A stretch of 64,000 bases of DNA from Charina bottae. Lineage: Eukaryota; Chordata; Lepidosauria; Squamata; Charinaidae. Shown piece by piece: positions 1-11,174 of this stretch. The notes below the pieces were generated by a model, which saw only the letters and a list, made by a program, of their open reading frames with translations, searched no databases and was not told the DNA's origin. Positions within the stretch are counted from its first letter, which is position 1. Every line of letters begins with the position of its first letter. A program made the translations under genes and the position numbers. The DNA is taken from positions 56,886,914 through 56,950,913 of the forward strand of contig JALMGJ010000002.1 in NCBI GenBank assembly GCA_023362775.1. The letters are read 5' to 3'.

Positions 1-555
1 TGGACCCTCTACAAACACCACCTCCAACTTCTTGAAAGATTCCATCAACGCTGCCTCCGAAAAATTCTGCAAATTACTTGGGAAGATAGGCAGACTAATG
101 TTAGCATATTAGAAGAAGCGAAAACCACCAGCATTGAAACAATGATCATCCAACATCAACTTCGCTGGACCGGCCATGTTGTTCGAATGCCTGACCATTG
201 TCTTCCAAAGCAGCTACTTTACTCCCAACTTAAGAATGGAAAATGGAATATTGGTGGACAGCAAAAGAGATTCAAAGATACTCTCAAAGCTAATTTTAAA
301 AAATGTAATATCAGCATTGAGAACTGGGAAGCCCTAACTCATGAGCATTTCAATTGGAGGTCCGCCTTTATTAAAGGCGCTATGGAGTTTGAAGAAGCAC
401 GAGTACAGGGTGAAAGGGAGAAACGAGCTAAGAGGAAGGCACGTCAAGCATACCCTCATCATGACCGTCTTCCACCCGGAACCCTATGCCCTCATTGTGG
501 GAGGCTGTGCGGATCCAGAATTGCCCTTTACGGCCACTTACGGATCCACTGTTAA
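1..555 (+). CDS. LINE polyprotein, C-terminal end with C2H2 zinc finger (partial)
   Basis: The frame is open from the first base of the window to a stop at 553-555, so the 5' part lies outside. The protein runs from a helical LERFHQRCLRKIL segment through RWTGHVVRMPD to a basic linker (EKRAKRKARQA). It ends in CPHCGRLCGSRIALYGHLRIHC-type cysteine and histidine spacing, a single C2H2 finger at the extreme C terminus. This post-reverse-transcriptase region followed by a finger is familiar from several vertebrate and invertebrate non-LTR retrotransposon ORF2 proteins; I cannot name the clade with certainty. There are no stops in 185 codons, so the copy may be fairly young. No polyadenylation tail is obvious right after the stop. 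The sequence changes character by about 640, where a Penelope-like fragment begins. Confidence 0.7.
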   Translation, partial: WTLYKHHLQLLERFHQRCLRKILQITWEDRQTNVSILEEAKTTSIETMIIQHQLRWTGHVVRMPDHCLPKQLLYSQLKNGKWNIGGQQKRFKDTLKANFKKCNISIENWEALTHEHFNWRSAFIKGAMEFEEARVQGEREKRAKRKARQAYPHHDRLPPGTLCPHCGRLCGSRIALYGHLRIHC

Positions 556-639
556 GATTTTACCCTTGGAAGACAATCTTACTCGGCTGCCAGTGATTGC
601 CAAGAATAAGTTGTACTCTCCTTGGTAGTATCTTGATTG

Positions 640-1500
640 GGTTGTTGTTTGCTGCTTGGTTGACTGACTTAATAGTTCCTTGATTAGGGTATATTGTGTT
701 GTTTGATTGTTCCTCTGGTGCTAATCTTGCTGTTAATCTTTGCCTATCTGGTTGTTGATTGCTGGCAAGGAGGTGTTCTGGTCTTCTGGCTTTTCTATTG
801 TCTCTTATGAATGATATGTAAATGTTGTTTACCTCTATGTGTCTGTTGATGGCTGCTTTGTCTGAGCGCCAAGCTTCCAGGAATTCTCTAGCATTTTTGA
901 ATTTGGCTTGGTTTAAGATACTCAGTTTCCCAGTTGAAAGTATGGTTAAGTCTGTCCATGTGTTGTGAGATTAAAGAGTTTTCATTGTGTCTTCTGACTG
1001 CTAGTTGGTGTTCGTGGATGCGTTCTCCTAGTCTTCTGCCAGTCTGTCCTACATAGTGGCTGTTATAGTCCTTACACTGTATGTTGTATATAACTCCTGT
1101 TTTTTCTTCTTGGGCTACTGGGTCTTTTGGTTTACTTACGATGTTCTGTAGGGTTTTGGTTGGTTTGTGTGCTACGGTGATGCCGTGTGGTTGTAACAGT
1201 CTATTAGTAGTTTCTGAGATGTTTCTGATGTATGGCAGTGTAATCCTTTTCATAGCTTCTGTTGGTTTTGCTGTGGTGGGTTGAGTGGTCAGGCACTTTT
1301 TGATAAAGTTGCGTGGGTATCCATTTTGCTGGAAGATGCTATATAAGTGGTCTGTTTCCTTTTTCTGGTGTTCTGGGTTGCTGCAGTGCGTTTGTGCTCA
1401 TCTAAATAGTGTTCTTACACAGCTCCTCTTGTGGGAGGTTGGGTTATTGCTTTGGTAGTGGAGCACTTGGTTAGTGTGGGTAGATTTCCGGTAGACTGAG
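640..1500 (-). mobile_element. Penelope-like retroelement fragment (3' part, decayed)
   Basis: Read on the minus strand, this stretch encodes pieces of the C-terminal third of a Penelope-like element. The segment near 1400-1260 resembles the end of the RT-linker region (QNGYPRNFIKK), and 1253-888 is a GIY-YIG endonuclease. About 880-700 gives LEAWRSDKAAINRHIEV-like C-terminal residues. The pieces lie in different frames or contain stops, so the copy is dead. The RT core is missing: L2/CR1-like sequence begins abruptly by about 1505. Confidence 0.75.
888..1253 (-). pseudogene. GIY-YIG endonuclease domain of a Penelope-like element
   Basis: This 121-residue open frame matches the endonuclease of Penelope-like retroelements. 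It has a GVIYNIQC strand, then YVGQTGRRLGERIHEH, which is the GIY-YIG helix with its conserved Arg, and then QHMDRLNHTFNWE. In intact elements this domain nicks target DNA to prime reverse transcription and sits C-terminal to the RT. The cysteine and histidine typical of the Penelope subclass of GIY-YIG domains (IQC and the trailing H residues) can be seen. The first Met is internal to the ancestral frame, so this is a remnant of a fusion protein. It reads through to QIQKC and then stops, while the residual coding signal continues in another frame further 3'. Confidence 0.75.
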
Positions 1501-1504
1501 TCAA

Positions 1505-3004
1505 ATAAGTACTTGTCCTATTATCTGGGAATGGTTTGATCCTGTTGGACCTGAGGAAGTGGACAGAATCCTCCGAACTGTAAATGCCACCACATGCCAT
1601 TTAGATCCGTGCCCTTCCTGGCTGGTAAAATCGGCCAGGGAGGTGACGTGTGGCTGGGTCAAGGGGATGATTAATACATCTCTGGGGGAGGGAGTGTTCC
1701 CAGCAGCCTTTAAGGAGGCATTGGAGCACCCCCTCCTCAAGAAGTGATCCCTGGACCCTACCGTACTGGACAATTTTTGTCCTATCTCCCACCTTCCCTT
1801 TTTTGGAAAGGTGGTTGAGAAAGTGGTGGCACTGCAGCTTCAGAGGATCCTGGAGGAAGCAGATTATCTAGACCCCTTTCAGTCAGTTTTCAGGCCGGGA
1901 TATGGGACGGAGACTGCATTGGTCACGCTTATGGATGATCTCTGGCGAGGGCAGGATGGAGGGAGTGCATCCATCCTTGCTCTCTTAGATCTCTCGGCAG
2001 CTTTTGATACCGTTGACCATGGTATCCTTCTGGGACGGCTCAGGGTGTTGGGGGTGGGCGGGGTAGTTTTACGCTGGTTCACCTCCTTCCTCCAGGGCCG
2101 TTCCCAATCGGTGGTGATGGGAGAGGAGAGATCTGACCCGCGACCCCTCTTATGTGGGGTGCCGCAGGGTTCGGTGCTCTCCCCTCTCCTGTTTAACATC
2201 TATATGAAGCCGCTGGGTGAGATCATCTGTCACCACGGGATGAGGTATCATCAATATGCGGATGATACTCAACTGTATATCACCATCCTGGGTGAAGTAA
2301 GTGATGCAGTCGATGCCCTTTCTCAGTGCCTGGGGGCTGTGGGGGTCTGGATGGGGAACAAGAGGCTTCAGCTGAATCCTGGTAAGATGGAGTGGCTGTG
2401 GATTGATGGCCTCTCGGGTTCCAGGAAGTTGTCATCTTTGGTCCTGGATGGGGTAGCACTGCCCCATTCAGAGTCGGTGCAGAACTTGGGGTTCCTCCTG
2501 GACTCATGTCTCCTGCTTGAAGAGCAGGTGGCAGCCGTGGCCAGGAGGGCCTTTGCACAACTTCGGGTTGTGCTCCAGTTGCGCCCATTCCTGGATCGAG
2601 ATGCCCTCCGAACAGTCACTGTTGTCATCTCCCATATAGACTACTGCAATGCACTCTACATGGGGCTACCTTTGAAGAGTATCCGGAAGCTTCAGCTGGT
2701 CCAGAATGCGGCCGTGCGGACAGTTATGGGTGCTGTAAGATCGGCCCATGTAACACCTCTGCTGCGCGAGCTGCATTGGGTACCAGTTTGCTTCCGGGTC
2801 CAATTCAAGGTGTTGGTTATCACCTTTAAAGCCCTACATGGCATGGGACCAGGTTACCTGAGGGACCGTCTCATCTTTGGAACATCGACCCGCCCCACTC
2901 GGTCATGCAGAGAGGGCATGCTAAGGATCCCATCGGGTAAAGAGTTCCATCTAGCGGGATCCAGGAGGTGTGCGTTCTCTGCTTTAGCACCCGCCCTTTG
3001 GTGA
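1505..3004 (+). pseudogene. L2/CR1-like LINE reverse transcriptase, one internal stop
   Basis: A single reading frame runs from about 1559 to 3004, interrupted by only one stop (TGA at 1745-1747). It starts in the linker before the RT (EEVDRILRTVNATTCHLDP) and continues through fingers, motif A (LLDLSAAFDTVDHG, near 1985), motif B (GVPQGSVLSPLLFN, near 2158) and the catalytic YADD at 2255-2266. The thumb and C-terminal region follows (LRELHWVPVCFRVQFKVL, KALHGMGPGYLRDRL). The copy ends at about 3000 inside the C-terminal region, so the 3' UTR and the AAATAAAT tail seen in sister copies at 34980-35165 and 46200-46317 are missing. The endonuclease is also missing. The family belongs to the L2/CR1 assemblage; I prefer not to name a subfamily. 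Confidence 0.8.
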
Positions 3005-4552
3005 ATGACAGATTCATTAGAATACTGTTTGGTTGGAAAAGTTAAATTTTCTTTATATGTTAGAATGTGCATTTAGCACTTTCTTCCCCAAGATTCATAG
3101 TGTTTAATGAATTTCCCAAGAATATCACTTCATATTACCTAGAAAGGAAAGACAGATTTGGTTGAAGATAGATTATTCTGGAGATAATTTATCTACATAG
3201 TTGCTAGATGTTGAGATCAGCCTAGTGGCACTTAATCAATCAGTCAGAAAGGAGGCCATGTTCATCTCTATAGTTTAAAGGAAAAAATGGGAAAGAGCAC
3301 AGCTAGCTTCAATTTGGTACTTTCTGATATTATCATTTTGGAAGAACATCATAGAAATACCTTGCATTAACTACAGTATGTCCAGTTTCCAGATATTTTT
3401 GACAATAATGCCCAAAGAGATATCCCTAACTTCTATTTCCTCATAATTTTATCATGTTATTCAAGGCATGTAAGGGATTTCTTAAGATGAACTTTAAAAT
3501 TAAATCTAGATGGGGTGGATTAAAATATTATTATAACATATTATAAATACAAAATGAAAGGCAATTGGATAAATTTTTAAAAGTAACTGAAAAGAATTCC
3601 CCCCCCCCAAATATTTCTACTTGCATTTAGTGAAGTGCTATTTTGCCTCCACCTAGAATACCAATGTTTTCATTAATTGTTTCACACAGATGAACAAGAG
3701 ACATAATCATCACTCGTCTTTTGTTAAGAAGGGCAGAACTTTCTCTCACTTCCTGTAATGAGTCCTCTTATCAAATAAGAAACAGTGCAAAAGAAAGAAT
3801 TGATAAACAAACTACTCCCTGAATATCACAAAACTGCTTAGGCGCAGTCTTACTTTTTACTGGGTGCTGTACTGCATATTATGGAGACGACTGGCGTGAC
3901 CTTAGTCTTTTTCTTTCCCAAGTGGCGCCTGCTGACATTGGCATCCGCATCAGGGGTCACAACCACTCAACCTTCTCAGTCTCCTTGTGAATGTATGTAC
4001 CCATCTCCCTCATTTGTTTTGTGCATCATATACATTATAGCCTCTTCGGGAAAGAGGACTTGTCCTTTATGAATTTTCTTTTGAAGTGAATACAAAGCAC
4101 ACCCTTAGGATAAACAGAGTCATTAATATTCATGGGAGACAAGGAGTAGTCGATCCCTGAGGCCTCCTTAGGAACAGGCTAATAATCTGGTAGGAAAGAG
4201 GGAAGATAGGAGAGGAAACAAACAATGGCTTTCAGAGCTATGATTAAAGTATGTGTCTCTGAAAGCTTTAAAGAAATAGCTTTACACAAATGCACACACA
4301 CATGCACAGACACATGCTCAGAACTTTCTGCTCTCTAGCAGTTGAATAATAGGACAACTCAAAAGAAAAACCAGTTGTGTTTTGTATTTTCACAGCTACT
4401 GAACATTTGACTCTTTTATGATTGTTAAAAAAATTTAAAAATGTATTGAGACTGAAAAAACTGAGAAAAGTCAAGATTAACATAATTTCTCATGATTAAT
4501 TAAGCTTACCAGTGTCAGAATTAATGTAAACCAGAACAAGAAGTTTTAGCTG
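3005..4552. other. No gene recognised
   Basis: AT-rich sequence with a short poly-C run near 3600-3608. Only short frames without recognisable similarity were seen on either strand. Confidence 0.5.
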
Positions 4553-4695
4553 GATTGATTGATCATGTGCCATCAAGTTGTTTTTGACTTAGATAGATAG
4601 ATTTTCTCCGTCTGTCCCTAACCTGGTCTTTCAAGTCTTCCAACGGTGCACTCATCACCACTGTAATTAAGTCCATCTACCTTGCTGCCGGTCAT

Positions 4696-4787
4696 CCTTT
4701 CCCTTTCCCTTTCCCTTTCCCTTTCCCTTTCCCTTTCCCTTTCCCTTTCCCTTTCCCTTTCCCTTTCCCTTTCCCTTTCCCTTTCCT
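4696..4787. repeat. (CCCTTT)n microsatellite inside an RTE 3' region
   Basis: About fifteen copies of a six-base CCCTTT unit. It sits inside the RTE 3' region, at the position where the related copy at 27945-27974 has a (CCCTT)n run. Confidence 0.9.
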
Positions 4788-5415
4788 TCCACATTTCCCA
4801 GCATTAGAGCCTTCTCCAGAGAGCTCAGCCTTCACATAATATGTCTGAAGTAGGATAATTTAAGCCTCGTCATCTGTTCCTCAAATGAGTACTCTGGGTT
4901 GATTTGTTTGATGATCTACTGATTTGTTTTCTTGGGTGTCTATGGTATTCTCAGGAGTCTTCTCCAACACCAAAGTTCAAATACATCAATACTCTTCCTA
5001 TCTTGCTTCTTCAAAGTCCAACTTCCACTTCCATGGCTTGCACGATTCTGATCTTTCTAGTACAGACACATCATGGCATTTGAATATCTTTTCCAAGGCT
5101 TTCATGGCTGCTCTACCAAGTGCTAGTCTGTGGTGTATTTTTTGACTGCTTGTTCCTTTACTGTTCCTTTACTTTTAGGATGGTTGATCCTAAAAGGCAG
5201 AAGCTATCTACCACTTCAATATCTTCATTGTCAATTCTAAGGCTGGTTGTCATTAGTTTGGTCTTCTTTATATTTAATTTTAGTCCCATTTTTCCACTGT
5301 GCCCCTTGACTTTTATTACTAGAGCTTGCAGATCTTTTGCATTTTTGGCTATCAGGGTAGGGTCATCAGTATAACAGAGGTTATTGATGTTTCTTCCTTC
5401 AATTTTAGAACCATG

Positions 5416-6237
5416 TGTCAGAATGGAGTCTGGGTTTGAGGAGGAGGATGAGCCGATAGTGGAGGGCACAAAATTCATATTGGAGGTTCAGCAGCCAATT
5501 GGACACAGCCCAGGACCAGACTCCCCTCCACCTATCAGCGTGCGCACGTGAAGGTGGGAGAGGCATGCTGATCAGAAGGAGGCACGATTGGCCCCTTTAT
5601 GCAAACAGTGGGAAAATCGGGGATTTAAAGGATGCCAGGACCAGGAGCAGGTTGCCAGAGACAACCGTTCAATCAGCCCTGCACTGATGCCCTGCATTGT
5701 TGAAGTGAGCCATGATCCCCTGCCTTGTGCTGCTGCCGCTCCCGCTCCCGCTCCCACTCCTGAGCCTCGTCTGGTCGTCACGCCAGAATCCGTCCTCACG
5801 CCTCGCATGTAGGATGAGCTGCATGCCATTCCCGAGCCTTGCCTTGCCAACATGCCTGATCTTGCTTCTGAGTTTCGCGCTGCCCTGCTGACCTCTGATC
5901 TCAAGTCCTGCCTTGCTTCCGCATTGGATCCAGAGCCTCATACTGCCGCCGCGCCTTGCCTTGCCCTCACACTGGATCATGTTCCCACGCCTCATGCCAC
6001 TGCCGCATCTGTTCCGGTCTACCTGCCTTGCCTTGTTACCACCTTGGACTTTCACTCTTGTCGCTCCTTGCCAATACGCTGAATGGCGCAGGTGCGTTGC
6101 TGCGCATTTGCCTCATGAGGGACATTTTGTGTAACCCTGATTTGTGAACTCATTCTTAACCAAGTGGGACTTGTGTATCTTCTATTAAAGCATTATTAAG
6201 ACCACTTCCTGTGTCGTGCCTCAGTCGGAACAGGACA
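5416..6237 (+). mobile_element. Solo LTR (822 bp) with 5-bp target duplication
   Basis: The sequence begins TGTCAGAATGG and ends GGAACAGGACA, the usual TG...CA termini. It is flanked by CCATG at 5411-5415 and CCATG at 6238-6242, a perfect 5-bp target-site duplication. Removing it and one CCATG rejoins the RT frame of the surrounding minus-strand RTE without a shift, which fixes the boundaries independently. An ATTAAA polyadenylation-like signal at 6184-6189 near the right end suggests plus orientation. The centre (5700-6060) is GC-rich with short CTCCCG-type repeats. It could come from a Gypsy-type element or an endogenous retrovirus. The Gypsy relic next door is on the other strand, so they need not belong together. 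Confidence 0.85.
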
Positions 6238-7125
6238 CCATGCTTATCTTCTTCCAATGAAGCTTCCCTTAATATATATTCCGCATATAGTTTGAATAAA
6301 TAAGGGGAGAGTATGCAGCCTTGTCGCACTCCTTTGCCATCCTGGAGCCAGTCTGTTTCACCATGTTCTGTCTGTACTGTGGCTTCCTGAACTATATATA
6401 AGTTTCTCATGAGGACAATGAGATATTCTGGGATTCCCATTTTTCTAAGCACATCCCACAGCTTGATATGATCAATACAATAGAAGGCCTTTCTATAATC
6501 AATGAAGCACACAGTGACTTCTTTTTGGTATTCTTTGGAGGGGTGTCGATCCTTGAAGTTTCTTCCCCACAGTATGCCCTGCTGGTGGTGTTAGTTATAT
6601 TTTATTACATATTACTATATGTATGTTATTTACTGAAACACCATGAAGTGTCAGTTGATGGAGATGGGCATATTTTGGGAAAATAAAATATGTTTCTGAA
6701 ATAATTTGTACATATTGGTGGTGGAGTTGACAAGCTCCTCCCTAGTCTTGTTATGCTGCTGCAAGGTAGGAGGCATGGCAGGCGGTGAGGTGGAATTGGA
6801 GCTTGGAATAACAGGAACCAATCCAAGGGAAGGAGGAATGATGGAGTCAATAACCGCCTCCCAATTTCTGTTATGCTGGGGCTGGCAGGAAAGAGCATCC
6901 GTGAGAAAAATTTTCCCTCCCTGGAGGTACTTCAAAGTAAAATTAAAGCGGGTAAAATTGTGCCCAGAGAATGTGTTTGGGATTCAGTTTTCTGGGGGAT
7001 TGGAGCACTTGGAGATTTTTATGATCTGTCCAAACCTCAAATGGATAAGGAGCTCCTTCCAAAAGGTGGCACCAAGTTACAAGTGCATGACGGACAGCAA
7101 AAACTTCTTTCTCGCAAACATGCCA

Positions 7126-8049
7126 TCATCGTTCAGTGTCAGTGAACTTGCGGGAAATATACACACAGGGTTGCAAAGCCCCCTTCTCGCCCTTTTGCAA
7201 CAAAATGCAACCAATTGCGACATCAAAAGCGTCTACCTGGATGACGAGGGGCAGAGAAGAGTTGGGGTGTTTTAAGATGGGCTCGGTGGTAAATAAAGTC
7301 TTTAGGTGATCAAAAGCCAGTTGGCATTCTGCTGTCCAAGTCAGAACAGCGCCAGGTTGTTTAGCTTTCTTAGCATTTGCCTTTCCTTTCGTTTTTAAGA
7401 AATCAGTGAGAAGCAACGCTACTTGGGCAAAATTGGGGATAAATTGGTGGTAGAAATTCATGAACCCAAGGAAGCTTTGTAGTTGCCTTCTGGTTTTAGG
7501 TGGTCCCCAAGCCAAAACACCCTGTACGTTTGCCTGATCCATTTCTATGCCTTTATGGGAAATTCTGTACCCCAAATAATCCAATTGTTTTTAATGGAAT
7601 TCACATTTAGAGAGTTTAGCGTACAGTTGAGCTTTTATTAGTCTCTGTAGGACCTCTCGGACCAATTTTACATGGTCGGTCATGTTGTTGGTGTAGATCA
7701 AAATATCATCAAGGTACACCAACACACCTTTATATAAAAGGTAATGTAACACCTCATTAATTAAGGCCATAAAGCACCCTGGGGCCTCCTTTAAGCCAAA
7801 CAGCATTACAAGATACTCAAATGCCCCTAAATGACAGTTAAAAGCAGTTTTCCACCAATCCGCCTCTCGTATGCGCACACAAAAGTAAGCCTCTCTTAAA
7901 TCCAGTTTGGTGAAAATCTTCCCTGTAGACAAGTGTGCTAGCATGTCTTGCAGGAGGGGAAGAGGGTATTTGTTAGAAGTGGTAATGGCATTGAGTCCTC
8001 TATAATCAGTACATAAGTGTAAAGATTCATCTTTTTTTGTGCAGAACAA
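7126..8049 (-). pseudogene. Gypsy reverse transcriptase and RNase H region, one internal stop
   Basis: One continuous minus-strand frame is interrupted by a single TAA at 7591-7593. It contains [24 protein letters not shown] (motif A), [10 protein letters not shown] (motif B region) and YLDDILIY, the catalytic YLDD box. It continues into the connection domain (LGYRISHKGIEMD, SFLGFMNFYHQFIPNFA) and the first RNase H motif (VIQVDAFDVAIGCILLQ). In Ty3/Gypsy elements RT copies the RNA genome inside the particle and RNase H removes the template. All RT catalytic aspartates remain, but the stop, an upstream TGA near 8090 and loss of integrase mean the element cannot move by itself. Confidence 0.85.
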
Positions 8050-8191
8050 TACCGGAGCCCCCAGGGGTGAATTGGCGGGTCGGATAAAACCTCACTCCAA
8101 ATTTTTGTCAATAAACTCCCTCAAAGCCTCTCGCTCTTTTAAAGTCATGGAGTATATTTTTGGTTTGGGAAGAGGGGCTCCGGGATCGAGT

Positions 8192-8746
8192 TCAATAGCG
8201 CAGTCTGCATTTCGATGGGGAGGGATTTGATTCAGCCTCACCAAACACCACTTCTAAGTTGGAATATTGCCACAGAATTGGATCTCCCTCCAGGCCCGGG
8301 TTGGGCGCCAGGAAATCATTCACAGTGGCCAGAGCTTGTAAATTTGGCAGGAGCGGAGTGAATGACTCGGGGTCAGCCGCAACAGCTAACATTTCCAAGT
8401 CCAGCTCAGGCTCCTGCCAACCACCATATCTCCCATCAGTGAACTGCAAACTTCCCAAACCCCAGTCCACTTGCTGTCTGTCTTTCAACCAGGCAAGCCC
8501 AAGAATTAAAGTATGATTGACTATAGGAGCCACTAAAAATCTCAAAGTCTCTTTATGAGTCCCAATTCTCATTTCCACCATTTCAGTATAAAATTGCACA
8601 GGACCCCCTTGCATCTCAGACCCATCAAGTTGTGTAAATATCATGGGGGGTTTTAGTCTCCCAACACTTAGTCTTAATCCCATTACTACTGCAGGGTGCA
8701 TTATGCAATGAGTGGAACCACTGTCTAAAAGTCCCACTAAGTCCAC
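8192..8746 (-). pseudogene. Gypsy aspartic protease region
   Basis: The frame opens with LLDSGSTHCIMHP, the D-S-G active-site loop of a retroviral-type aspartic protease. It continues through a flap-like segment to HTLILGLAWLKDRQ, the hydrophobic ILG strand that closes the fold. The last part of the frame is out of register. From about 8225 downward, the expected DADCAIELDPGAPLPKPKI stretch continues in another frame, so a frameshift lies near 8215-8230 before the RT. The protease would cleave Gag-Pol in the assembling particle. The upstream Gag region is barely recognisable. Confidence 0.8.
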
Positions 8747-8860
8747 ACTCCTGCCAGTTCATAAGGATGTGATTTTGGTTCCTACCAATAGACTGGGACT
8801 AGGTCCACTCACCACCGTATTCGGACGCCCGGTGTGTTGAGTTGCAGCTGGCTACAAAGG

Positions 8861-9242
8861 AGGATGACACATGTTGGCTCAAATACATGGCAGGCAAGCA
8901 AAGCGAGTCTGACAGGAATAACAGAAATATATTTTACTAGAATGTAAGGAGATGGGAAGATAACTCAAAAGCTCCAGCAATGTCTGTAATGTTGGCAATT
9001 GCCATCTTCCCTTCTGAGTAAAGCATAATTTCCATTGTTTTCAGACCTCTCCTCTACCATGAACTGGAAAAGAATTTGGGCAATACAGGCATCTGCAGGG
9101 TGCCTCTATGAACACAACATTGTATGTAATTTTTATATGATAAATTTAAATCTGCATTATAAGGACTTTTACTGTATATATAGTCCCTTGAGTTATGGGT
9201 TATTGCTATTTGAGTGGGGAAATTGTCTAAACAAAGATAATG
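8861..9242. other. No gene recognised
   Basis: The first part may be decayed Gypsy gag sequence, but I see no reliable motif such as a zinc knuckle. Confidence 0.4.
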
Positions 9243-9254
9243 GGACAATATATT

Positions 9255-9541
9255 GGCTGTTGTGGGTCTTCCGGGCTGTGTGGCCGTGTTCTGGAAGTTG
9301 TGGTTCCTAACGTTTCGCCAGCATCTGTGGCCAGCATCTTCAGAGGGCAGGAGCACAGATAGAAGCAAAATCTCTGTGCCCAGGTAGAGTGGCAATGTTC
9401 TATTTATAGAGCTAAATTATAGGAGATTAGGTGGGGTTTTTTTTGTTGTGTTGAACCACAACTTCCAGAACATGGCCACACAGCCCGGAAGACCCACAAC
9501 AGCCATTGAACTCCGGCCGTGAAAGCCTTCGACAATACATT
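9255..9541. mobile_element. Palindromic Penelope-derived unit with 12-bp TSD
   Basis: The unit begins GGCTGTTGTGGGTCTTCC and ends GAAAGCCTTCGACAATACAT. GGACAATATATT occurs at 9243-9254 and again at 9542-9553, a 12-bp target-site duplication. The first 70 or so bases are repeated inverted near the right end, so the RNA could fold as a long hairpin. Inside is CAGCATCTTCAGAGGG, which read on the minus strand gives CTGAAGATGCTG followed by GAAACGTT, a hammerhead-like core. The unit at 48705-48988 has the same architecture. Terminal repeats of Penelope-like elements are known to carry hammerhead motifs and inverted copies, which is my basis for the name. No protein is encoded. Confidence 0.65.
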
Positions 9542-9553
9542 GGACAATATATT

Positions 9554-10850
9554 ATTAATAATCTCTACATTTCCCAGGACTTTTGTGAGGTTTTGGAAGG
9601 AGGGTTGCTCTTTCATATATACTGCAGCCCTCTTTGCTTTATTTTTCCCCAATCCTATCAGTTGAAATAAAGATATCCACCATGAGATAAATTCTAATCC
9701 ATGGAAAAACATTCCATCTGTGAAGAACCTCACTGATTTTGTTGAGGGGGAAAAGGCAATGACAAGAAAATCAAGTGTGAAATGAGCAGATCCAACACCT
9801 ACAAGCCACCTTCATGCACAATAGACTCTGTATTCTCTCATAAAGTGAGACCAACAGCTTGGGTATAGCATAGCTCATGCTTTCCTCACACCAAGTTGGG
9901 TAAATGTGCTCTCAAATAATGCTGTACAGCTGAAAAGAAAGAAAAGAAAAGAAAACCATTTTTTTCATAAAGGACTCAACATTTTTTTAATGGATAGGTT
10001 TCAGACAATGAGCACACACCATCATGTAAAATGGTCACATTTAGGGAGAGTCAATTATTAATGGTGATTAGATTGTGCAGAGGGATCATGTGACAGAAAT
10101 TAATTTGTGACATACTTTTAAGTATAGCATATTTAATCTGCATTGCAGTCGTTCAGTGGAGTTGTCAAGGTCCTATGATGTTCCAAATTCACTAGTCCAT
10201 TTTTCGTAGGAGAATTGAAAGAAGACATCATTAGCAGGTACTATTTCCAGGGTGTCATTAAATTCTGTTATATCTCACAAAAGCACTTGACATTCAGAAA
10301 AAAGATACTATATATCACTTTCAAAGGTGTCTATGTAACCACACATGCTGGTTACCTGTGTCATCACCCTGTCAAGTGGTATGAATCTTCCCCCAGATGT
10401 AGATGTGCAAGGCAAATTAGTAATACATCCTATATCAAGTATAGAAGTGAGATATCTGACAAATAATTGCACATACAGAGTCTCTGTGTTACAAAGTGTA
10501 TAACGTAGTAGTGAAACTTGACAAATATTCAAGGGATTAAGTCTAAGAAGTGATTTCCAATGCTATCAAGCAGTTCTAGACAATAAAATAAATGTAAACA
10601 CCAAGAATGCAATTTGAAGTAAAAGCATTCTGGAACTAATCCTCATGGGCATACTGATAGCAATTTATTCTACTTTTTGCAGGATTTGTTCACAAATGAA
10701 TTGGAGGAATAGGGTGGGGTTGACACTCCTTATAAGGGGACAGTTAATAGTTGGACTATAGCTCTCTAGGAAAAGTGAGTTAGTAAATTCTCCTTGCATC
10801 AGCCTCCACATATAGAGGATGACTTTCTATAGTAGAGAGTCTTCTTATTT
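9554..10850. other. No gene recognised
   Basis: AT-rich sequence. The short frames at 10215-10466 and 10308-10532 overlap on opposite strands and have no recognisable similarity. Confidence 0.5.
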
Positions 10851-10928
10851 TATTTTTATTTATTTATGTTTCAATTTATATACCGCTCCATCTCCCCACA
10901 AGGGAACTCTGGGCGGTTATCCATGAAA
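10851..10928 (-). repeat. L2/CR1-like LINE 3' end fragment
   Basis: Read on the minus strand it gives CCGCCCAGAGTTCCC, then a GGGGAGATGGAGCGG-like block and an AAATAAATAAA tail. This is the same 3' end that closes the longer copies at 35094-35165 and 46235-46317. Confidence 0.75.
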
Positions 10929-11174
10929 TCTCTCCACATACTATTTTCCAGGGTCTTCTTTTAATTTATTAGGAGCATTATATGCTACTCATCTCCTTAA
11001 CCACTCACAGCAACTTCTAGGAATACAGTAAAACAGCAGACATGCAAGTAAAACAAACTATTAAAAGAATAAAAGAATCCATTTAAAAGTAATTAAAATG
11101 TAAAAGAGTTAAAACACTTAAAATAATTTATGTAAATAAGCACATTTGAAGTCTCCTCCTAAACTGTAAGAAGG

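Larger units (their letters stand above)
4553..6515 (-). mobile_element. RTE-clade LINE, 3' half, split by a solo LTR
   Basis: On the minus strand, 6512-6243 encodes RT motif A (CFIDYRKAFYCIDH) and motif B (KGVRQGCILSPYLF). After the LTR insertion, 5410-5158 encodes the region around motif C (GRNINNLCYTDDPT, where YADD has become YTDD) and LKLNIKKTKLM. The remaining C terminus and 3' UTR run down to about 4553. The element belongs to the RTE group, related to but distinct from the BovB copies at 17240 and 29797. Pieces of the same family lie at 25555-28106 and 60116-63010. The altered catalytic box and several stops make it inactive. Confidence 0.75.
6640..8860 (-). mobile_element. Ty3/Gypsy retrotransposon pol relic
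   Basis: Reading right to left, the order is aspartic protease, reverse transcriptase, RNase H, and the start of the RNase H to integrase linker (KYLQGGKIFLTDALS at about 6930). This is the Ty3/Gypsy pol order. Integrase is missing because the copy stops at about 6640. No LTR could be attached to it. It carries several stops and at least one frameshift and is dead. Confidence 0.85.
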
